Part shown: positions 1-7,709 of the stretch, piece after piece
Layout: each line of letters starts with the position of its first letter
Position numbering within the stretch: the stretch's first letter is position 1
NCBI GenBank assembly: GCA_033297075.1
Contig: MU858383.1
Coordinates: forward strand, 1-16,693
Direction: 5' to 3'
Length of the DNA: 16,693 nucleotides
DNA from: Rhypophila decipiens
Taxonomy: Eukaryota; Ascomycota; Sordariomycetes; Sordariales; Naviculisporaceae
Program-made: the position numbers and the translations under genes
The notes under the pieces: model-generated
Told to the model about the DNA's origin: nothing
The model's input: only the letters and a program-made list of their open reading frames with translations
Databases searched by the model: none

Positions 1-523
1 GTGTGGTGTGGTTGGATTGACTTATATGAAAGGTGGGAGGTTGGTGAAAAGTGCGTCGCTCGCTATGATGCGTCGCTCGCTATGCATGTACGTTATATGC
101 TCGGATTAGAAGGCGTATTAACCAAGATTTAAATACATATTACCACTTTTTACAAGGCCTATAAGGCGAGATTTATATGTATATCATGCTCTGGGGACTC
201 GTGGACTACGGTACTATGTCTGGCTGGGGATTTTTCAATTGAGGATTGCCGCGTGGGCCAGCGATAGCAAAAATCATAAAAGAAAAAGAATTTACTTAGG
301 AATGTATATTATGGATTTCGACAAGGCCTTTATTTCCATGACTCAACGCGTGTACGTGATTATCGGATGAGCCCATGAAAGATCTTAAACCATCCCAAGA
401 CATGTGAACCATACCAATCATGGAACCGCCATGGAAAAGCTGTGTGTCGAAAGTCGGGGGACATCGAGTCACGCATGGTTTACCGTCGTCGCTCGACCAA
501 CTCTTCAGCGGTCCTTGAACGAG
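1..523. other. Left intergenic stretch, no gene seen
   Basis: I see no convincing coding region here on either strand. The stretch is fairly AT-rich (notably 115-190 and 265-310) and contains one short GC-richer tandem repeat near the left end. Its right part should serve as upstream region for the gene that follows. A gene on the left side beyond the window cannot be excluded. Confidence 0.6.
52..85. repeat. Two-copy 17-bp tandem repeat
   Basis: The unit TGCGTCGCTCGCTATG plus one variable base occurs twice back to back (52-68 and 69-85), differing only in the last base. It is a simple local duplication; no function is apparent. Confidence 0.85.
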
Positions 524-530
524 TATATAA
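524..530 (+). promoter_or_regulatory. Probable TATA box of the Cys-cluster gene
   Basis: TATATAA lies 50 bp before the in-frame ATG at 580 and 149 bp before the ATG at 679. A CT-rich stretch (about 550-575) follows, as is common around fungal transcription starts. It argues that the longer open frame upstream of 524 is not translated, since the mRNA would begin downstream of it. No experimental support is available. Confidence 0.5.
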
Positions 531-678
531 ACCAGCTAATGCACCGGATTCTGATTCTCCTCTCTTCCTTACAATCCACATGCTGACCTTCTTATTCGCA
601 CGTCCATCTGAGAAGCTCATAACCCCAGCATCATACCAAATCCTCTGCTCAGCCTCAACCTCATCTTCGTTCCTCAAC

Positions 679-1455
679 ATGTCCAGGCACACCGATAATA
701 ACAGAAGCAGCAGCTGGAACTCCGGTGGCCAAGGAGGAAGCAATAACAGTGGCTACCAGTATGATGCACACACCAGTGGTAGTCAGAACAACAACCTTTT
801 CTCGCGAGCCCCTAGCAGTTACCAAAGTACACCCACCTTTACCTATGGATATAAAAACAGCCAACCTAACCCAATGATACCTGAACCATCCTCAGCGTCC
901 GGTGATATCAGCCAGTCATGGACTCCGATGCCTCCGCCTGCGTTGCAGATATCGCAGCAGAATACCAACATTGCCTACACAAGTGGAGGCTCTTTCTACT
1001 ACCCCGACATGAAAAACATTTGGAAAAGGTCGGATCTCCCGCCCTCGACCCAGCCGCCTGGTGTTCTCGTCCAGGGCCCTGTCGATAAGCAAAACCGCCC
1101 TATAGGACGTACCTTCGGAAGCTTTATCGTGTACCCTGGTCTACCTCCCAATTTTCGAACCTCGTTTATAAACTATATCATGACCTGGCTGAGGGTTTGT
1201 CGCGCCGACCCGCTCCCTGCTTTGCGATGCAAGGCATGCAAGTTAGAGAACAAGTTTTGCGATAACATCGGACTTCCCGGCACACGTTGCGTAGCATGCT
1301 GTTGGAAGGGAGAAATCTATTGCAATTTTGATGCACTCGTCGCGAAAGACAAAAGAGAGATACCGTCCCAGCCCGAAGTGGAGAAGTGGTATGTTGACGA
1401 AGTGACGGCGGAAGCGAAAGGGAGACTGCGCAGACAAAAGGAAGGAGGGATGTGA
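679..1455 (+). CDS. Hypothetical protein with C-terminal Zn2Cys6-like cysteine cluster
   Basis: This is an intronless reading frame of 258 residues from the ATG at 679. That start has a good context (CTCAACATGTCC) and opens a normal low-complexity N-terminus. An in-frame ATG at 580 would add 33 residues. The frame is also open further upstream, but that part lies above the TATA box. Residues 1 to about 95 are rich in Asn, Ser, Gln, Tyr and Pro and are probably disordered. Residues 184-215 carry six cysteines spaced C-x2-C-x6-C-x9-C-x2-C-x7-C, including CKAC and FCDN. This is close to the fungal Zn(II)2Cys6 binuclear zinc cluster, whose last gap is usually 6-8. The cluster is near the C-terminus rather than the usual N-terminus. 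No fungal transcription-factor middle domain is present. The tail is charged and probably helical. A nuclear DNA-binding role is only inferred; it may be a lineage-specific protein. Confidence 0.62.
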   Translation: MSRHTDNNRSSSWNSGGQGGSNNSGYQYDAHTSGSQNNNLFSRAPSSYQSTPTFTYGYKNSQPNPMIPEPSSASGDISQSWTPMPPPALQISQQNTNIAYTSGGSFYYPDMKNIWKRSDLPPSTQPPGVLVQGPVDKQNRPIGRTFGSFIVYPGLPPNFRTSFINYIMTWLRVCRADPLPALRCKACKLENKFCDNIGLPGTRCVACCWKGEIYCNFDALVAKDKREIPSQPEVEKWYVDEVTAEAKGRLRRQKEGGM

Positions 1456-1860
1456 GTGGTGAGAGACTTCTCCATGATGCTTGGTGGATGAAGGACCGGA
1501 GATTTATGTGTGTTCGGGTCCGTATGCTGTGTTGTGGGGCAGGTGGTAGACATTTTGGCGACTTCCTGGCTGAAGCTGTTGTGGTTTTCTTTTCTTCATA
1601 TCATTTTGGAGGTCCCCCTGCGTTGCGTTCTTTTCTACATACACCTTGCCCCCTTTTCTTCTCCTTTCCTATGTCCCTACTTTTTCTCTTTAAGGGGCGG
1701 GGGTAATATCTTTATACATTAGCTTGTTCACCTTCTAGCTACTACTTGTTAAACAGACTGGAGATTTAGTTATTTCGAGAATAGTAGTAATATGAAAACA
1801 CCTTAACGGACAACCCTTTTCAGAAGATTAGTCCAAAAATAGGAGGTGAAATAATTTATA
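1456..1860. other. 3' flank of the Cys-cluster gene
   Basis: No gene is seen. The stretch includes a pyrimidine-rich segment (1585-1690), then becomes AT-rich towards the tandem repeat array. It probably holds the 3' UTR of the preceding gene. The short overlapping open frames here have no protein-like composition. Confidence 0.5.
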
Positions 1861-2180
1861 TATGCCTTTAATAATCTCTATATAGTTATGCCTTTTATAA
1901 TCCCTATATACGCCTTTAACAATTTCTATATACGCCTTTAATAATCTCTATATACCCCTTTAACAATCTCTATATATACCTTTTAGAATCTCTATATATA
2001 ACGGTACCTTTTAGAATCTCTATAACTATAACGTGATACCTTTTACAATCTTTATATAACTATAACTACCTTTAATAATCTCTATATATATATTTAACAA
2101 CTTCTCTAACTATATAACTTTAAGAATCTCTATATATGCTTTTAATATTCTCTTTATACGTTTATACTTAATCTCTTGAA
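1861..2180. repeat. AT-rich degenerate tandem repeat (minisatellite-like)
   Basis: About 13 diverged copies of a unit of roughly 22-30 bp follow each other. The core resembles CCTTTAANAATCTCTATATA. Clear copies begin near 1864, 1890, 1913, 1935, 1957, 1979 and 2008, and later copies become longer and more worn (insertions such as ACTATAAC). The array is very rich in TpA. The copies are all in the same orientation, and no open frame crosses them. This could be a replication-slippage minisatellite or a mutated (RIP-like) relic; which one cannot be told from one copy of the region. Confidence 0.8.
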
Positions 2181-3815
2181 TGCGTTTAAGGGACTAGACA
2201 TATGGTATATAATAAGAAACCTATATAGCCTAAAAAGTTAATTTCTAAGGCGTGTATAAATCTTTTTTGGGGTCTATTGTTAGGACGTGGCTTTAATGCC
2301 AGGATTATTTCAGAGAATTTATACACAGACTATAGTCTTATAAACATACATGTACCATCTTAACATCCGTCCATAATGGCAGCCAGCGATCATCGCTTTT
2401 CTCGTACAAAATACCAGCCCGTTATAGTTCTTCCAAAGCCGGTTCATGCCAGTCAATCCAACAGTCAAACCTGGCTGTTCTTCACTACCTCAACGCCAAG
2501 AAAAATATCGCGAGATTTACTGTTTAGGGGGATGGGCTTATGCCCAGCAAACTGTCGTTTTTGTACGGGTAAAGTGTATCAGATGGCCATGTTGACAGCC
2601 AGGTGGCATTGTGGATTGCGTGGTATGTGTATGGAAAGACCATTTTGGGTGTATGGATTCTCTTGTTTTACTACGAGAAGGCGTTGTTGTGTTATTCTCA
2701 CACCCTCCAGGTCTTGTCTACGGTACACTACATGTACGGACTCAGTGCGGCAGTGCCATTTTCGTCAACCGAGTCACCGAACAGATGCGCGGTAACTGCA
2801 ATGGCACATTCGCCTCGTTCGCTCAAGCAAATGTGTTCCCGAACTCTCCGGCCGGATGGAAATCCAAGATGCAAGACCTCGGGACGAGAAAGGAACCTGG
2901 TAAAAGTGTGTCACTCGAGACGCTAACGTGATTCCTGGCAGCGATAAATCTCCACGTCAAGAACATGGGGCTGTTTCATGAAAATACACTACACACCGAC
3001 GGGGTTTACGATCCTACGACTCCATAGACGTAGAGGATACGGATACAGATACAAGAAACAAACTCTAATCCGTGGCAAGAACTTGAAATAAGAAGATAGA
3101 TCTATACGTACCTTACTGTATGAGTCTAGGCTCATCGTTACTTGATTCAATGAACAGAACATGCACTCTACAACCCTCCATCATGGTAAATATTTGGGGA
3201 CCAGTACTGTACCTAATGGGGTTTAACAGTCTTTCTAGCCAATCACAAGCCTCACTACAAGCTCGCTTCGCTGTACAGTATCCTCAAGTGGGCATCCGCC
3301 GTCGGGACTACTGCAAGGATCTCATACTAACCAGCCCGCTAAGCCTGTGGTAACGGTTCGCTTACACTGAACGCTAGCAGTAGCTGATGCCTTGGTGCTT
3401 TTTCAACGGCCTTGTGGTGCATTCTCTCCTCGAATTCAGTGGTCTCAGTGGAGTGCCAGTGAACAGCACGATTACCTAAAATTAGAAAGAGGAGTCACAG
3501 TCAATGGGACGGCAGGAGCCAGCTTTTTTGCCAAAAATTTCTAGAAGACCCTCAGGCCCCGCTATCGGGAGCCCAAAGCCTTGGAAGACTCAACGGCAGA
3601 GTAACATCGTGGCATCCATTAGTCTTTTCTACGATGTGGTATTGGTCAAGCGAGTCGTATCAAGAGAAGAGACCTTGCATGCCATGATCCATGGTGAGTG
3701 GTGACCCATTCAATGGCAGCTCAAGCGACATGGAGTTCTTGGGATGGGAATTTTCACGCTATCCGCTTAATCCTTCCGACATCCCGCGACGGCAGCATGG
3801 GTTGGTACAACCAAG
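2181..3815. other. Gene-poor stretch, possibly with decayed coding sequence
   Basis: No intact gene is visible. Overlapping plus-strand open frames of about 75-140 residues lie between 2376 and 2931 and again between 3120 and 3994. None has a recognisable domain, and none can be joined by convincing splice signals. Two pieces read somewhat like protein (the frame around 2700-2930, and the frame around 3380-3530 that ends in a TAG after the codons for FFAKNF). Base composition is less AT-rich than the repeat array to the left. It may be a decayed gene or mobile element, or simply non-coding. Confidence 0.4.
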
Positions 3816-3822
3816 TATATAA
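3816..3822 (+). promoter_or_regulatory. Probable TATA box of the tyrosinase gene
   Basis: TATATAA lies 98 bp before the tyrosinase ATG at 3921. This spacing fits a short fungal 5' UTR of about 70 nt. A strong TATA element would suit a regulated, secreted enzyme. The assignment rests on motif and position only. Confidence 0.5.
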
Positions 3823-3920
3823 CCCGAGAAACGTCGCCGGTTTCTGTCCTAGATTCCTTTGTTTAGTCCATCATCCCAGGACCAACTCGACCGAGCTATT
3901 CCAGCGCCCAGACAATCAAG

Positions 3921-5151
3921 ATGACTGCCAAATCTGGAACAAGATCATGGCTGATCTTCACCCTCCTCCTCTTCTGGTCCGCCGCCATCGGTGAAGCCAG
4001 ACCGCCGAAGCCACAGCCCAAGTCTCCCCAGCCTATTGTGAGGAAGGAATGGTAGGACATCGAACCCCTCCCGTGCCTGCGCAACCTGCTAACGAACACT
4101 TGGACACAGGCGCACGCTCACCAACCCGCAAAAGAAAGCCTACATCAAGGCCGTCAAGTGCATCCTCGCCAAGCCCTCTCTCAACTCTGGTGAGCCCTTC
4201 AACACGACCGCCACGGGCGTCATCTCTCGCTACGATGACCTGGTCTACACCCACATTCAACAGACCTATTCGATCCATTACGTCGGCCACTTCCTCGCCT
4301 GGCACCGCCTCTTCACCGCCACCTACGAGCGCATGCTACGCGACGAGTGCGGATACAAAGGCGCGCAACCCTACTGGGACTGGACGCTGGATACCCCGGC
4401 CTCGCAATGGACACAGTCTCCCGTCTTTGACCCGGTCACTGGCTTCGGCGGGAATGGTCCCTATGTAGCTGGCGATCCTGACAGTCCTTTCGCGGTGCCG
4501 GGGAGAACAGGAGGCGGCTGTGTCCAGGACGGTCCCTTTGCCGGAATCAATGATTTGGTTCATCTCGGCCCGGGGGAGAGTTACTCGTACAACCCGCAGT
4601 GTTTGAAGCGAGATTTCAGCCCGTACTTTGCGGGCAGATATCTAGGCATTAACCAGACACTGTTGACATTGTCTCAGAGTGACTTTGGATGGTTCAATCG
4701 GTTTGTCGAGGGCGGGCCGAGTTTCGAGGCTTCGGGCGTGCACGGCGGTGGACACTATGGTGTTGGTGGTACTTTAGGTATGTCAGCCATTGAGAGCTTC
4801 AAGTTTGTCTTGCTATCAAATCTTCGACTAACCGCTCTTGTTCTTTTAGGCCAAATGGGCGATCTGTTCGTCTCGCCAGCTGATCCCATCTTCCACCTCC
4901 ACCACGCCAACCTCGATAGACTCTGGTGGAGCTGGCAGAAGTTGGATTTGGCTGCTCGTCTGACTGACATCTCGGGGCCTCTGTTCTTGATGGACTATTC
5001 CAACGCTTCTGGCGGCAACGCAACCCTGGCCACACCATTGACTGTGGGAGTAAGTGGACAGGACGTGACAGTGGGAGATGTGATGGATATTACTCGTTGT
5101 GGGACTGCTGGTGCTCTGTGCTATGACTATGACAACTTGTATACCCTTTAA
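3921..5151 (+). CDS. Secreted short tyrosinase / catechol-oxidase-like type-3 copper enzyme
   Basis: Three exons (3921-4051, 4110-4777, 4850-5151) give 366 residues. Both introns have GT...AG ends and CTAAC branch sites. Type-3 copper oxidases use O2 to oxidise phenols or catechols to quinones. Residues 1 to about 26 form a signal peptide (basic start, hydrophobic WLIFTLLLFW core, small residues before RPPKP), so secretion is expected. Copper site A is H92, H100 and H109, within HYVGHFLAWHR, followed by YWDW. Copper site B is H255 and H259 (HGGGH) plus H285 in DPIFHLHHANLDR. Six cysteines outside the signal peptide fit three disulfides, and there are N-glycosylation sites (NTT, NQT, NAS, NAT). 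The C-terminal lid domain of long intracellular tyrosinases is absent, so it resembles the short secreted fungal class. Monophenolase versus diphenolase activity cannot be decided. Intron 2 is 72 nt, stop-free and in frame. Confidence 0.93.
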
Positions 5152-5238
5152 ATTAGAGACATGGAAATGTCGGTAGATTAGTTCAGAATTCATTGGTGTT
5201 TGAGAGTAAACACGTTTCATTCTTTCCTACCTTCTCCG

Positions 5239-5410
5239 GGTGCCTGCTTGCTGCCTGAAAAGTTCCAACACCTTCCTCCATAGCGTGCGATGCTCCAGGA
5301 AGAAGGGAGGAGGGAAGAACTCCTGGTGCCTGTCTGCCTCATGCAAGTTCCACTACTTCCTTCCAATACCGTGCAATGGTGCAGGAGGGGAGGGGGAGGA
5401 AGGAGTATCT
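5239..5410. repeat. Diverged tandem duplication of about 86 bp
   Basis: Copy 1 (5239-5324) and copy 2 (5325-about 5410) share the same order of short blocks: GGTGCCTG, then AAGTTCCA, then CTTCCTcCA or a variant, then a CGTGC(g/a)ATG-type block, then a purine-rich AGGAGGGA-type block. Identity is partial, with small insertions. The array lies 88 bp beyond the tyrosinase stop codon and may be in its 3' UTR or in the upstream region of the next gene. The pyrimidine block (CCTTCCTCC) and purine block (GGGAGGAGGG) within a unit could also pair. Confidence 0.65.
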
Positions 5411-5664
5411 ACATGGTTGCGAGGGAAGGCGTAGGCGGGCTTTGCCGATGACGTGACCTCCACTTTCACAGGTGGCCATCTTGGGCTCAGTCTCCGCCTC
5501 GGATGTTTCAATCACCAATTCACGCATGCTCATCTATACTCGTCGACATTTCTACTCACCGCTCCTGGACACAACAGGCATCATCAGGTCATCACCGTCA
5601 TCACCGATATCGATTAATCAGTATTCCGCAAACCTCACACGCTCAGCCCTCAAACCTTCCGACA

Positions 5665-7083
5665 ATGTCAGAGCTTCAAGCTCAAGAGCCATCGACAACT
5701 GATGGCACTTACCTTGACCCGGCGGAATCAGAGTCGTGGGGAGAGCTACCACCTGAGCCTTCTCCGGACGCAATGGAAATTGACGCTACGGAATCAGAAG
5801 AAGCTGTCGCCACAGAACCATATCGAACTCCCTCCCCGGAATCGCCCGACTCCGATGACTCAATCGGATCATTAGGAGGCTCTCCAAGGAGCTTTTCCCC
5901 CACACAAGATACCCTCGAATCACTGGATCAGGAGATTGGCTGGACTCATAGACTTTGTTTCTCTGTTCTCTAGGCGCTGAAACGGCGCGGACAAGGCTTG
6001 ATTGTTCCAGCATCCAAGGCTTCGGACCTGCGGCTCGCAAAACTTTACTATAATCGCTTAGCGGCCAAACTCATGGACGAAATAGACAAGGCGGACACTC
6101 TGGCCCCCAATTCGAATTTTGTCCACTTGGTCGGGAGATACTCATCTCAACTGGAGACATTCCTGGAGTCTGCTGAACAGCTTGACTGGCTGTCTATCAG
6201 CGGGTCACCTAGCAGAAAGGACTTTTCCAAGACGTTGAGAGAGAAGGCGCTTCGAGCTGAAACATTTAGAACGGCCTCAACGGTGGTTGGGGAGCGGGAG
6301 GTCAGGGCAGTTTATCGTGAAGCGAGAAGTGAGAATCGGGCACAGTACGCGGTAAACTCACCATGGGCAGCATCCGATTTCAACGAAAGGCTGGACAAAA
6401 TTATCAGGCGGTCCGCGGACCGTCTGCTAAGGCCAAGGAGGGCAATTCAACTTCTCAGGGCGCTGAGCGACGGCGAGAGCCAGAGGCGCACGAACGAGTA
6501 CCCACTTTATCCAGAAAGTCTCTACCTCAATATTGATGGCACAGCAATGATGGGTGCTGAGGAGTATCTCGAAGCTTTTAGAGAAGTCGAAGAGAGACGG
6601 GATAACAGGAGCAGGCTAGCAGTGCTGGCGAGGAGAGCCCAGAGGGTTGCAGTCGAACCACGGTTGTTTGGCGATTATCCAGATGTTTCCCCGGAGGATC
6701 ACCCAACTGTTGCAACAGAGGTGATGGCCTCTATCAGGCAGGGAAATCTGAAGGCCCCGGTCTGGGATCGGGACGGAAATCTGCTAGGGTATATCAGCTC
6801 AAAGTGGAAATGGAGTGGGCGAGACTTCACCCCCACACGCGCAAGAATAAGCGCGCAGGACAGGCTCTGGTATCCGAACAGCCCTCTTCGGACGGTAGTT
6901 GGCGTTGAGGAAGCCTCGAAGGACTCGCCAGGAGAAATGGATCTTGATCCGTCTGATGATTCTGGAGTTTCGACCACGGAGTCAGACAATGAGGCTGCTC
7001 AAACGGGCTGGGTCGAGTCCAACGGCGCGGTGTACTTGGTGTTTGCAATGACCTTGATTTTCTGCTTTAGGGGCAGGAATTAG
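5665..7083 (+). CDS. Orphan protein of unknown function; internal TAG unresolved
   Basis: I do not recognise this gene. The ATG at 5665 (context CCGACAATGTCA) opens an acidic Ser/Pro/Glu-rich, probably disordered region of about 90 codons. A TAG at 5971-5973 then interrupts the frame. Coding resumes in the same frame (ALKRRGQG...) to the stop at 7081-7083. The sequence before 5973 (TTTCTCTGTTCTCTAG) looks like a 3' splice site, but no GT donor stands at a usual distance. The only GT upstream (5806) is weak and would remove 168 nt of coding-like sequence. Removing 5935-5973 (39 nt, AT...AG) keeps the frame and gives about 459 residues. The second part is charged and helix-rich (many Arg/Glu), ending in an acidic stretch. 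Near the end, GT at 7030 and AG at 7070 could form a 41-nt intron that changes the tail and moves the stop to 7197-7199. An in-frame ATG at 5503 would extend the N-terminus. It may be a young gene or one being lost. Confidence 0.55.
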
Positions 7084-7709
7084 AACAAGCGGCGTGTTTG
7101 ATAAATCTTTTCAGCACTTTAGCGGTAACTAGAATTGACAAGCAATATTTCTCAACCCATGTGCAGCGCGCATGCCATTTTATACTGTGGAAGAAATGAC
7201 GGTGACCTCGAGGGATGATGAATAGGAGCAGTCTTATATGGACCATGCCATGATAAATAACCCTACGTATACCATGCCACTCCATGTTGCGAAGGGGCAA
7301 AATACGTGTGGCGTCAGGACTTGACAGTTGTGGATTGCATGTACCGTAGACCATGTAGAACTGCCTATGAATCACCCGAAAGTGATTGAGCTCATCGTCG
7401 CGTTGACTGTGTGATGTGAATAAAGTTTGTTGACTCCCCTGAACAAACCAACAATGCGTCCAGGGGGGTGACGGGGTGACCGTTGCCAGACCGTTGATGG
7501 CTGCAGAAGCTGTTTGGCAGGGGTAAGATTTCAAAAGCGCAGGACGGGTTCCACCAAGCGGGCCCACAAACACGATTTCGACCAATTGGTTGTCCCAAAA
7601 CTGCACTGAGCCGGCCACTGGCTTGACATCGTGATTGTCTATCTGACTCAGGCGTCATTGTCTCACAGATCTGTTAGCACCCTAACGCGCCCACCAAACT
7701 TTATCAAAC
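7084..7709. other. Intergenic: 3' flank of orphan gene and upstream region of ARP6
   Basis: No supported gene. The region should contain the 3' UTR of the orphan gene (or its last exon, if the 41-nt intron at 7030-7070 is real) and the upstream region of the next gene. No clear TATA box is seen. A 183-codon open frame on the minus strand covers most of it but is not protein-like. Confidence 0.55.

Noticed and set aside
442..678. Extension of the Cys-cluster gene to the GTG at 442 or the ATG at 475
   Set aside because: This part lies mostly above a good TATA box at 524-530, GTG is not a normal nuclear start, and the extension has no protein-like character. The ATG at 580 remains a real alternative to 679.
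1861..2180. CRISPR-like array
   Set aside because: The units are contiguous, degenerate and AT-rich with no unique spacers between identical repeats, and the genome is eukaryotic.
5503..5664. Upstream in-frame start at 5503 for the orphan gene
   Set aside because: It would add 54 residues rich in His, Ser and Gln with no structure. The ATG at 5665 has a better context and opens a normal acidic disordered region, though 5503 cannot be fully excluded.
3921..7083. Secondary-metabolite or melanin gene cluster around the tyrosinase
   Set aside because: No synthase, transporter, methyltransferase or cluster-type regulator is adjacent. The neighbours are an orphan gene and gene-poor DNA, so a cluster is not supported inside this window.
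7067..7618. 183-codon open frame on the minus strand between the orphan gene and ARP6
   Set aside because: Its translation has no domain, an uneven composition rich in His, Trp and Cys, and it would overlap the end of the orphan gene. It lies in what is best explained as 3' flank plus upstream region.
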